A DNA stretch of 64,000 nt, from assembly GCA_003058525.1 (NCBI GenBank), contig QBVD01000031.1:17679-81678 (forward strand), read 5' to 3'. Positions 44,733 to 52,330 of this stretch are shown one piece after another. Within the stretch, counting starts at the first letter, position 1. Every line of letters begins with the position of its first letter. The notes below the pieces were generated by a model. That model did not search any database, was not told the DNA's origin, and saw only the letters and a list, made by a program, of their open reading frames with translations. The position numbers and the translations under genes are program-made. This DNA is from a gamma proteobacterium symbiont of Ctena orbiculata. Its GTDB lineage: Bacteria > Pseudomonadota > Gammaproteobacteria > Chromatiales > Chromatiaceae.

Positions 44733-46223
44733 ATGATGATGACAGACAACAAGATCCTGCTTGGCGGCAATGGCACTCAGCAGATCCTGCTCAATGCAGG
44801 CATGGCGAATCGACACGGCCTTATCACGGGAGCCACCGGCACCGGCAAGACAGTCACCCTGCAGGTACTGGCGGAGTCCTTTTCACGCTTGGGTGTGCCG
44901 GTATTTACCGCTGACGTCAAGGGTGATCTATCGGGCCTCGCGGGTAGCGGCAAAACACACCCCAAAATCACGGAGAGATTGGAATATATCAAAATCGAGG
45001 GCCATCAATTCGAACCCTGCCCGGTACTCTTCTGGGACGTCTACGGGAAACAGGGACACTCAGTGCGTACCACGGTTTCCGAGATGGGGCCGACCCTGCT
45101 GGCGAACCTGCTGGAGTTGAATGAGACCCAGGAGGGTGTGTTGCAGATCGCTTTCAGTCTGGCTGACGACGAGGGGTTGTTGCTGCTTGACCTGAAAGAC
45201 CTGAGATCGATGCTGAATTGGGTTGCCGACAACAGCAAGACACTGGAACGGGAATACGGCCGTGTCTCCAAGCAGAGTGTCACCGCCATTCTGCGCAGGT
45301 TACTGGTCCTGGAAGAGGCCGGCGGCGAGGTCTTTTTCGGCGAACCCGCGATTCAGATTGAGCACCTTATGCAGACTGACTTTTCGGGTAGGGGCGTGGT
45401 CAGCATTCTCGATGCCACCACCCTGTACCACTCACCGCGCATCTATGCCACCTTCCTGTTGTGGCTTCTCTCCGAACTGATGGAGGAGCTGCCGGAAAGG
45501 GGTGACGCCGATCTGCCGGAGTTGGTCTTCTTTTTCGATGAGGCGCATCTGCTGTTCAGCAGTGCACCCAAGGCACTGCTGGAAAAAATCACCCAGGTTG
45601 TCAGACTGATACGATCCAAAGGTGTGGGGGTATTCTTTATAACCCAATACCCCAACGACGTGCCGGATGAAGTGATAGGTCAATTGGGCAATCGCATCCA
45701 GCACGCCTTGCGGGCCTTTACCCCGCGGGACAAAAAGGCCGTCAAGGCTGCCGCTGAAACCTTCCGTGAAAACCCGGCCTTCGACACCGTGGAAGTGATC
45801 AGCAATCTGGGGGTGGGCGAAGCCCTGATCTCCACCCTGGACAAAAAAGGCGTACCCAGTGTAGTGGAACGGACACTGATGTCCCCTCCCCGCTCTCAAT
45901 TCGGACCGATCGGTGAGACTGAGCGAGAAAAGATCATCAAGCGTTCACCCTTCAACACCACCTATAGTGCGGAGATCGACAGGGAATCAGCCTATGAAAT
46001 GTTGAAGAAACGAGAACAGGAGTTGATCAAGCGACGACAGGAGCAGACGAAGAGAGAAGCCGAAGAGAAGGCTCGGAAAAAGGCCGGCAGAAGTAGCGGT
46101 GGTTCCCGGCGGCAGAGTGTCGGCGAGGCCTTCGCCAAGTCGGTGGCGCGCGCCATTGGATCGAAACTGGGACGACAGATCGTTCGTGGCATCCTGGGAT
46201 CAATCATCGGCGGCCGTGGCTGA
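44733..46223 (+). CDS. HerA-type ATPase, DUF853 (YjgR-like)
   Basis: Predicted 496 residues. The N-terminal MANRHGLITGATGTGKTVTLQVLAESFSRLGVPVFTADVKGDLSGLAGSG holds Walker A and is characteristic of YjgR. Walker B is LPELVFFFDEAHLLFSSAPKALLEKITQVVRLIRSKGVGVFFITQYPNDVPDEVIGQLGNRIQHALRAFTPRDKKAVKAAAETF. A charged coiled-coil-like tail follows (KKREQELIKRRQEQTKREAEEKARKKAG). These ATPases resemble HerA/FtsK DNA pumps, but their role is not established. Three consecutive ATGs (44733-44741) follow GGGA; the exact start among them is uncertain. Confidence 0.9.
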   Translation: MMMTDNKILLGGNGTQQILLNAGMANRHGLITGATGTGKTVTLQVLAESFSRLGVPVFTADVKGDLSGLAGSGKTHPKITERLEYIKIEGHQFEPCPVLFWDVYGKQGHSVRTTVSEMGPTLLANLLELNETQEGVLQIAFSLADDEGLLLLDLKDLRSMLNWVADNSKTLEREYGRVSKQSVTAILRRLLVLEEAGGEVFFGEPAIQIEHLMQTDFSGRGVVSILDATTLYHSPRIYATFLLWLLSELMEELPERGDADLPELVFFFDEAHLLFSSAPKALLEKITQVVRLIRSKGVGVFFITQYPNDVPDEVIGQLGNRIQHALRAFTPRDKKAVKAAAETFRENPAFDTVEVISNLGVGEALISTLDKKGVPSVVERTLMSPPRSQFGPIGETEREKIIKRSPFNTTYSAEIDRESAYEMLKKREQELIKRRQEQTKREAEEKARKKAGRSSGGSRRQSVGEAFAKSVARAIGSKLGRQIVRGILGSIIGGRG

Positions 46224-46258
46224 ACATCACCATCACTATTAATGATCTAGCGAAAAAT

Positions 46259-46346
46259 GTAGGGTGCGGCTTGCCGCACCACTAATCCTCCAGATATATC
46301 AGTGCCACGCTGATGCAGGGTTATGGCGCGGCAAGCCGCACCCTAC
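46259..46346. repeat. Family B REP pair (REPIN-like)
   Basis: At 46259-46280 GTAG is followed by GGTGCGG, loop CTTG, CCGCACC. Its reverse complement, with one change, stands at 46325-46346 (ending CCCTAC), 44 bp away. Each unit alone folds into a 7-bp hairpin and the two can pair with each other. It lies in the gap before rph. Confidence 0.75.
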
Positions 46347-46493
46347 GCTGGTAGTGGCACACGCCGAATTGTGACAATTTTTCTGAAAGGCTGACAACAC
46401 TGCCGCTTTCACCGATAATGTCGCCCCCGATATTCACTGCGGTTTGATCGAGTCAGGCCGGAACCCGATAGTAACAATGGAGTCGATTCTCTG

Positions 46494-47210
46494 ATGAGAC
46501 CATCCGCACGCCAAGCTGACGAACTGCGACCGATCACCATTGCGCGTCAATATACAAAACATGCCGAGGGATCGGTCTTGGTCAGCTTCGGCGACACCCA
46601 GGTAATCTGCACCGCCAGCGTCGAAGAACAGATACCGCGGTTTCTCAAGGGTACTGGCCAAGGCTGGATTACCGCTGAATATGGCATGCTGCCCAGGTCA
46701 ACCACCGATCGCATGGGACGAGAAGCGGCCCGTGGAAAGCAGGGGGGGCGCACCCTCGAGATACAGCGTCTGATCGGCCGCTCGCTGCGTGCCGCAGTGG
46801 ACCTCAAGCGTTTGGGCGAAAGAACTATTACCCTTGATTGCGATGTAATCCAGGCCGATGGCGGGACCCGAACCGCATCCATTACCGGTGCTTGTGTCGC
46901 GCTGGTCGACGCCATCAATCACACACGCAGTCTCGGGCTGCTGGATGATGATCCCATGCTGGACATGGTCGCCTCCGTCTCAGTGGGTGTCTACAATGGC
47001 GAACCGGTGCTCGACCTTGACTATGCCGAGGACTCGAATGCCGAGACTGATATGAATGTGGTGATGAATGACCAGGGTGGATTTATCGAGGTCCAAGGCA
47101 CAGCTGAGGGTGCGGCTTACAGCCGTGATGAGTTGAATGCCATGCTGGACCTGGCCCAGCAAGGCATAGCGCAGATAATCCAGATTCAGAAACAGGTTCT
47201 CAACGACTGA
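46494..47210 (+). CDS. rph: Ribonuclease PH
   Basis: A 238-residue phosphorolytic exoribonuclease that trims tRNA 3' ends. Conserved segments are [107 protein letters not shown] and [19 protein letters not shown]. Full length. It is followed after 96 bp by rdgB, the common order. Confidence 0.97.
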   Translation: MRPSARQADELRPITIARQYTKHAEGSVLVSFGDTQVICTASVEEQIPRFLKGTGQGWITAEYGMLPRSTTDRMGREAARGKQGGRTLEIQRLIGRSLRAAVDLKRLGERTITLDCDVIQADGGTRTASITGACVALVDAINHTRSLGLLDDDPMLDMVASVSVGVYNGEPVLDLDYAEDSNAETDMNVVMNDQGGFIEVQGTAEGAAYSRDELNAMLDLAQQGIAQIIQIQKQVLND

Positions 47211-47306
47211 ACAGAATCAGAATACAAGCTTATGGAAATCAATGCATAAAAAGGGATAGCCGGATTTTAAGGATATTTCTCCAACAATGGGAACAGGTAG
47301 ACAGGA

Positions 47307-47915
47307 ATGAGTGGACAACATACAGGCGAGAAAATTGTTCTGGCCAGCAACAATGCAGGCAAGGTTCGCGAAATCAACCAACTGCTTGCGAGTGAGCAGA
47401 TCACGGTCGTCGCACAAAAGGAGTTTAATATTCCGGATGCTATCGAAGATGGACTCAGCTTTGTTGAGAACGCCATCAAAAAGGCACGTCATGCAGCAAG
47501 CCTGAGCGGGTTACCCGCCATAGCCGATGACTCAGGTATCGAAGTGGATGCCCTGAATGGCGCACCCGGAATCTATTCCGCCCGTTTCGCCGGCCCCGGC
47601 TCGACAGACGAGGCAAATCTGCAGAAACTGCTGGATCATCTCAAAGATATACCCGAGGAGCAGCGCAGTGCCAGATTCCAATGCCTGCTGGTCTATATGC
47701 GACACGCCGAGGATCCGACACCGATCATCTGCCAGGGCACATGGGAAGGGCGCATACTGCTCCAACCGCGGGGAGAAAACGGGTTTGGTTATGATCCGAT
47801 CTTTTATGTCCCCACCCATGACTGCAGTTCTGCAGAACTCGCACCGGAAGTGAAAAACAACCTGAGCCACCGGGGACAGGCTCTCAAAAAACTGCTGCAC
47901 GCGTTGAGCGGCTAA
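47307..47915 (+). CDS. rdgB: XTP/dITP diphosphatase RdgB
   Basis: A 202-residue HAM1-family enzyme that hydrolyses XTP, ITP and dITP and so keeps deaminated purines out of nucleic acids. Motifs are [89 protein letters not shown] and [12 protein letters not shown]. Confidence 0.96.
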   Translation: MSGQHTGEKIVLASNNAGKVREINQLLASEQITVVAQKEFNIPDAIEDGLSFVENAIKKARHAASLSGLPAIADDSGIEVDALNGAPGIYSARFAGPGSTDEANLQKLLDHLKDIPEEQRSARFQCLLVYMRHAEDPTPIICQGTWEGRILLQPRGENGFGYDPIFYVPTHDCSSAELAPEVKNNLSHRGQALKKLLHALSG

Positions 47916-48243
47916 CCACTGCGGCACATATACGCTGCCGATCGTTTGAAAATTTTTGTGTCTTTTCCTGGCTTCTCCTGTTGGGAAGCGCCCCACTATC
48001 CTATGCTACAGGCTGATCTGCAGCCTCTGCGAGAATCCGCGGACCAGGGTTTCGCAGCGCGCGAAAAAAGAATTCTGCGATCGCTACAACCCAACAAAAA
48101 GGACGTGATATAGCATCTTAAGGTTGCCTAAGCTTGAAATGTCGGCAAATCGATCTGTCCAGTTTGCATCAGATCATTGTCCACCGTACCGACAGGTTGC
48201 CGAATCACAGATCGCATAATAAATCCCATAAAGGAGATATCAC
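47916..48243. other. Intergenic region between rdgB and the dodecin gene
   Basis: About 328 bp without a credible gene. Weak hairpins are visible (AGGCTG-ATCT-GCAGCCT near 48010 and CTGCGA...TCGCAG near 48027-48057). A CATAAT at 48215-48220 could be a -10 box for dodecin, without a matching -35. A strong ribosome site AAAGGAG precedes dodecin. Confidence 0.4.
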
Positions 48244-48447
48244 ATGTCAGTCGCAAAAGTTACTGAAATCATCGCTTCATCCAATAAGGGTTTTGATGAT
48301 GCCGTCACCAAAGGCATCAAACGCGCCGACAAGACGCTGAAAAACATCAAGGGGGCCTGGGTCAAGGATCAACAGGTATCAGTCAGTAACGGCAAGGTCA
48401 CCGAGTACCGCGTTACATTGAAGGTCACTTTCGTATTGAAAGACTGA
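48244..48447 (+). CDS. Dodecin flavin-binding protein
   Basis: A 67-residue protein with the complete dodecin pattern: VAKVTEIIASSNKGFDDAVTKGIKRADKTLKNIKGAWVKDQQVSV, then GKVTEYRVTLKVTFVLKD, i.e. beta-alpha-beta-beta with the flavin-stacking tryptophan in GAWVKDQ. Dodecins form hollow dodecamers that store or buffer flavins in bacteria. The ATG has AAAGGAG upstream. It lies 75 bp before the Kbp-like gene on the same strand. Confidence 0.93.
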   Translation: MSVAKVTEIIASSNKGFDDAVTKGIKRADKTLKNIKGAWVKDQQVSVSNGKVTEYRVTLKVTFVLKD

Positions 48448-48522
48448 CCTGCTATCCGGCCGGATTTCCAGGGAGGATTACACCGAAATGAATTTAGTTA
48501 ACATACGATAGGAGAGTAGACA

Positions 48523-48954
48523 ATGGGGCTGTTTGATTTCGCCGCAAATTTGGGAAAAAAACTGTTTGGCAAGGATGACGATCCTGCTGAAAAGATAAAG
48601 CAGCAGATCGAAGCGGACAATCCGGGCATCAAGGACCTGGATGTCAGTTTTGATGATGGCAAGGTGGTATTGTCAGGCAACGCGGAAAGTGCCGAAGCCC
48701 TGGAAAAGACGGTCCTGATCGCCGGCAATGTTCAGGGTGTCAGTGAAGTCACCGCCGATGCTGTCACCGCACCACAACAACAGGCCAAGATAGAGTACTA
48801 TACGATTGAGAGCGGCGATACGCTTTCAGCAATCGCCAAGCGCTTTCTCGGCAAGGCGTCCGATTACCCGAAAATCTTCGAAGCAAATCGCGAGGTCATC
48901 AAAGATCCCAACCTGATCTACCCCGGCCAGAAGATCCGTATACCGTTGGATTGA
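48523..48954 (+). CDS. kbp: BON-LysM protein, Kbp-like potassium-binding protein
   Basis: A 143-residue soluble protein with an N-terminal BON domain (DDDPAEKIKQQIEADNPGIKDLDVSFDDGKVVLSGNAESAEALEKTVLIAGNVQGVSEVTADAV) and a C-terminal LysM domain (YYTIESGDTLSAIAKRFLGKASDYPKIFEANREVIKDPNLIYPGQKIRIP). This is the architecture and size of E. coli Kbp (YgaU), a cytoplasmic potassium sensor; no signal peptide is present, consistent with that. Confidence 0.9.
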   Translation: MGLFDFAANLGKKLFGKDDDPAEKIKQQIEADNPGIKDLDVSFDDGKVVLSGNAESAEALEKTVLIAGNVQGVSEVTADAVTAPQQQAKIEYYTIESGDTLSAIAKRFLGKASDYPKIFEANREVIKDPNLIYPGQKIRIPLD

Positions 48955-48993
48955 TTCAAAGCGTCGATCAAGCGGTATCAACATATTGGTTGA

Positions 48994-49013
48994 ATCCCCG
49001 GCCTGCCGGGGAT
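48994..49013 (+). terminator. Hairpin downstream of the Kbp-like gene
   Basis: A perfect 9-bp inverted repeat ATCCCCGGC / GCCGGGGAT with a 2-bp centre (effectively a 4-base loop), 40 bp after the stop codon. No T-run follows. Confidence 0.45.
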
Positions 49014-49050
49014 CGCCGATACATATAAACACCCCTGATCCCAATCTTTT

Positions 49051-49084
49051 TAGGGCCCGTTAACACCCATCCCAATCGGCCCTA
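49051..49084. repeat. Family D inverted repeat at a convergent junction (Kbp-like / dctM)
   Basis: TAGGGCC (49051-49057) and GGCCCTA (49078-49084) flank CGTTAACACCCATCCCAATC. The final CTA is the reverse-complement TAG stop of dctM. It is the best-matched member of the family, with perfect 7-bp arms. Confidence 0.65.
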
Positions 49085-50461
49085 ACCGTAAACAATGGCC
49101 GGCAGCCAGGTTGCCAGTTGCGGCCAGTAGGCCAACAGCCCCAGCATAACCAGTTGAATCACTATGAACGGCGCCACGCCACGGTAGATGGCGCCTGTGG
49201 TCACCTCTCTCGGGGCGACACCACGAAGATAGAAGAGTGCGAAACCGAATGGCGGTGTCAGAAAGGAGGTTTGCAGATTCAAGGCGATCATCACACCCAA
49301 CCAGACCGGATCGAGCCCCATGGAGAGGAGGATCGGACCGACGATCGGTACCACGACGAAGGTGATTTCGATGAAGTCGAGGATGAAACCGAGCAGGAAC
49401 ATCACCAGCATCACGACCACCATGGCGCCGATCACACCGCCCGGCAGATCGGTCAGCAGTTCAGTCACCAGTTCGTCACCGCCAAATCCACGAAAAACCA
49501 GAGAAAAGAGGGAGGCGCCAATGAAAATCATGAACACCATGCTGGTGACCTTGGTGGTGCCGCTCATCACATCCTTCAGAGTCTTCAAAGTAAACTGGCG
49601 CTGGCCGATCGCCAGTAATATGGCACCTATGGCACCGACGGAGGCCGCCTCGGTGGGTGTAGCCAGGCCGCCGAGTATGGAACCGAGCACAGCGACGATC
49701 AGTAGCAGGGGCGGCATCAGCACCTTGAACACCCGCATCAGGAGTTGCTGTTCCTGTTCCCGCTCGGCACGGGGAATGGCAGGCACCGACTCCGGTTTGA
49801 CGAAGGCGACGATGACCAGGTAGACAAGGTAGAGCATCACCAACAGCAGGCCCGGCATCATCGCACCAACGAACAGATCGCCAACGGAGACCGTATCCGG
49901 GGAAAAGATCCCCATGTTCAGCTGCGCCTGCTGGTAAGCGGCGGAGAGCACATCGCCCAGCAAGACCAGAATAATGGAAGGCGGAATGATCTGGCCGAGG
50001 GTACCGGCGGCACAGATAACGCCACTTGAAATCGCCGGATGGTAGTTGCGTCTCAGCATGGTCGGCAACGACAGCAAACCCATCGTAACCACCGTAGCAC
50101 CGACAATGCCGGTACTTGCCGCCAGCAACATACCAACCAGGGTTACCGATATACCGAGCCCACCCCGCAGTGGACCGAACAGGGCGGCCATGGTATCGAG
50201 CAGATTTTCCGCCACCCGTGAACGCTCGAGCATGACCCCCATGAAAACGAACAGCGGCACCGCGATTAATGTTTCGTTGGTCATGATACCGTACAAGCGA
50301 TTGGGCAGGGCCTGCAGGAAGGCATCGTCGAAATAGCCGTTCAGGCTGCCGAACCAGGCGAATGCCAATGCGGTGCCGCCGAGGGAAAAGGCAACCGGAT
50401 AGCCCAGCAGCAACACCAGACAGACCACCAGAAACAGTATCAACGGCAGAAACTCAGCCAT
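49082..50461 (-). CDS. dctM: TRAP transporter large membrane subunit DctM
   Basis: A 459-residue protein with about twelve hydrophobic segments. It shows TRAP large-subunit signatures such as GYPVAFSLGGTALAFAWFG, NETLIAVPLFVFMGVMLERS, LVGMLLAASTGIVGATVVTMGLLSLPTMLRRNYHPAISSGVICAAGTLGQIIPPSIILVLLGD and FLTPPFGFALFYLRGVAP. It is the main permease of a sodium- or proton-driven uptake system for organic acids or similar solutes. The start at 50461 overlaps dctQ by 8 bp. No DctP binding protein is adjacent, so the substrate cannot be inferred. Confidence 0.95.
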   Translation of the reverse strand: MAEFLPLILFLVVCLVLLLGYPVAFSLGGTALAFAWFGSLNGYFDDAFLQALPNRLYGIMTNETLIAVPLFVFMGVMLERSRVAENLLDTMAALFGPLRGGLGISVTLVGMLLAASTGIVGATVVTMGLLSLPTMLRRNYHPAISSGVICAAGTLGQIIPPSIILVLLGDVLSAAYQQAQLNMGIFSPDTVSVGDLFVGAMMPGLLLVMLYLVYLVIVAFVKPESVPAIPRAEREQEQQLLMRVFKVLMPPLLLIVAVLGSILGGLATPTEAASVGAIGAILLAIGQRQFTLKTLKDVMSGTTKVTSMVFMIFIGASLFSLVFRGFGGDELVTELLTDLPGGVIGAMVVVMLVMFLLGFILDFIEITFVVVPIVGPILLSMGLDPVWLGVMIALNLQTSFLTPPFGFALFYLRGVAPREVTTGAIYRGVAPFIVIQLVMLGLLAYWPQLATWLPAIVYG

Positions 50462-51002
50462 CGCTTCCCGCCTCCACCTCGTCAACCCTGCCCATCAGGC
50501 GTGACAGGCTGCGGATGACCGTACTGATTCCTTGAATCAGCAACAAACCCGCCATCATCAGAATCAGGCTCTTGAACAGATACACCCCATCCAGGCCACC
50601 GGCCTCCCTGGAACCCTCTCGCAGCGACCAGGACTGAACCACATAATCCCAACTGATCAGGAAGATAAACAGACACACCGGCATTAAAAGCAAGAGGCTG
50701 CCGAGCATATCGATCCATGCCTGTCTCTGCGGTGAGAAACGCTGGAAGAAGATATCGACCCGGACATGCCCTTCATGTTTCAGGGTATAGGCGGCACCCA
50801 CCAGAAACAGCGCCCCATGCATGAAAGTGACCGACTCCTGCAGCCAGATCCAGCCCAGGTCGAAGACGTAACGCAACACGACTACGGCAAAGGTGACCAG
50901 CACCATGAACAGGCTCAGCCAGGATACGGCGCGTCCCAACCATTCATTGATGAGTTCGAAGAGCGAGGCAATCCGTTCGAGTAGCGATATAACGCCTTTC
51001 AT
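50454..51002 (-). CDS. dctQ: TRAP transporter small membrane subunit DctQ
   Basis: A 182-residue protein with four membrane helices (WLSLFMVLVTFAVVVLRYVF; FMHGALFLVGAAYTL; LLLLMPVCLFIFLISWDYV; SLILMMAGLLLIQGISTVI) and the conserved motif LKHEGHVRVDIFFQRFSPQRQAWID. It pairs with DctM, whose gene it overlaps by 8 bp. Confidence 0.93.
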   Translation of the reverse strand: MKGVISLLERIASLFELINEWLGRAVSWLSLFMVLVTFAVVVLRYVFDLGWIWLQESVTFMHGALFLVGAAYTLKHEGHVRVDIFFQRFSPQRQAWIDMLGSLLLLMPVCLFIFLISWDYVVQSWSLREGSREAGGLDGVYLFKSLILMMAGLLLIQGISTVIRSLSRLMGRVDEVEAGSDG

Positions 51003-51018
51003 GAAGTGTTTCGAACCG

Positions 51019-51366
51019 TTACCAACGCATCAATATCCATTGCGGTACAGAAATATTGGTGGGGTCGGTGGAACGGGAATCGAATTCACCATCTCCATCC
51101 CGATCGACCATATAGTAGGGTGGGCCGGCGTCGGGCTGGACCTTTACCATATAGAGCTGGCCATTGATCCGGTACTCATAGATAGTCCCCTCCTCCCGCT
51201 TGATAATCGTCACTTCGGGTTCGATCACCTCACCGTCGACGACCAGTTCGGGCAGGGGCACCTGTGGAGGTTCAGGTGCACCCTGATCCTCCGCTGCTGT
51301 TGATCCGGCGGAACTCAGCACCAGACTGAGCAACGCTGGAATGATCGCATAACTATGATTAGACAT
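51019..51366 (-). CDS. DUF2782 periplasmic protein
   Basis: A 115-residue protein with a signal peptide (MSNHSYAIIPALLSLVLSSAGSTAA). The rest is short and soluble: PPQVPLPELVVDGEVIEPEVTIIKREEGTIYEYRINGQLYMVKVQPDAGPPYYMVDRDGDGEFDSR, ending with ISVPQWILMRW. This is the DUF2782 pattern common in gammaproteobacteria and often found near polA; its function is unknown. It is 16 bp upstream of dctQ on the same strand. Confidence 0.85.
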   Translation of the reverse strand: MSNHSYAIIPALLSLVLSSAGSTAAEDQGAPEPPQVPLPELVVDGEVIEPEVTIIKREEGTIYEYRINGQLYMVKVQPDAGPPYYMVDRDGDGEFDSRSTDPTNISVPQWILMRW

Positions 51367-51456
51367 CTTCTCCCTCCTGGGAGGTGCATCAACTTCTAGC
51401 CGGCTATTCCCGGTAACACCGGATATCCTCTATGCAGAGTCTATCAGCCACCGAGG

Positions 51457-52179
51457 TTAGAGTTCGAGCAGAATCTCCTGCTCCGCGGGCGAGGGTTCAA
51501 AACGGCGTGTCTCGTAATGGGTGAAAATCGCATCCACCACCTCTTTAGGTTGATTGCAGACCTGCACCAGATCGAGATCCTCGGGGCTGATGGTGCCCGC
51601 CGTACACAGAGTATCGCGGAACCAATCGAGCAATCCCTGCCAGAACGCCCCGTCAACCAGGATGATCGGAATCTTACGGGTCTTGCCGGTCTGAACCAGC
51701 GTCAGTATTTCCGCCATCTCATCCAGTGTGCCGAAACCGCCCGGGAGTACCACATAGGCCGATGCATGTTTCACAAACATCACCTTGCGGGCAAAAAAGT
51801 GGCGGAAGTTGAGAGCTATATCCTGATAGGGGTTCCCGGCCTGCTCCATGGGGAGTTGGATATTCAGGCCGATGCTGGTGGATTTCCCCTCGAAGGCCCC
51901 CTTATTCGCCGCTTCCATGATCCCGGGGCCGCCACCGCTGACCACGGAGAATCCACTGTCGGACAACAGCCGTGCAATCTCTTCCGCCAGGGCATAATGG
52001 TGATGATCACGCGGGGTGCGTGCGGAGCCGAAAAAACTGACTGAAGGACTTATCTGAGCCAGCTGCTCAAAGCCTTCGACGAACTCCGCCATTATCTGGA
52101 ATACCCGCCAGGACTCTCGGGTCAGCTGACGTTCATTGCCTCCCCTGGGGGTACGGCGCCGGTCTCTTGTCATCGCCAT
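51457..52179 (-). CDS. LOG family protein (TIGR00730 type)
   Basis: Predicted 240 residues. It carries SVSFFGSARTPRDHHHYALAEEIARLL, GFSVVSGGGPGIMEAANKGAFEGKSTSIGLNIQLP and the signature AYVVLPGGFGTLDEMAEILTLVQTGK (PGGxGTxxE). LOG proteins are phosphoribohydrolases that release free cytokinin-like bases from nucleotides; in most bacteria their actual substrates are unclear. The family members with long N-termini resemble this one. The start is uncertain: 52179, 52173 and 52215 are possible, and none has a strong ribosome site. Confidence 0.85.
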   Translation of the reverse strand: MAMTRDRRRTPRGGNERQLTRESWRVFQIMAEFVEGFEQLAQISPSVSFFGSARTPRDHHHYALAEEIARLLSDSGFSVVSGGGPGIMEAANKGAFEGKSTSIGLNIQLPMEQAGNPYQDIALNFRHFFARKVMFVKHASAYVVLPGGFGTLDEMAEILTLVQTGKTRKIPIILVDGAFWQGLLDWFRDTLCTAGTISPEDLDLVQVCNQPKEVVDAIFTHYETRRFEPSPAEQEILLEL

Positions 52180-52330
52180 CAGATGTTCACTCGTTCTCGT
52201 TTTATACAGCGACATGAAGTACGCATCATAGCAAGCAAGACATCCTGTTGAAATGGACCCCGTCACTGCGTAACCTTCCGCCTTTCGATTTCAATCCCTC
52301 TAACCTGGACTACCTACAAGACTGCAACCC

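Noticed and set aside
48134..48340. 68-codon open frame overlapping the dodecin start
   Set aside because: It is out of frame with dodecin, which has a strong ribosome site and complete family pattern.
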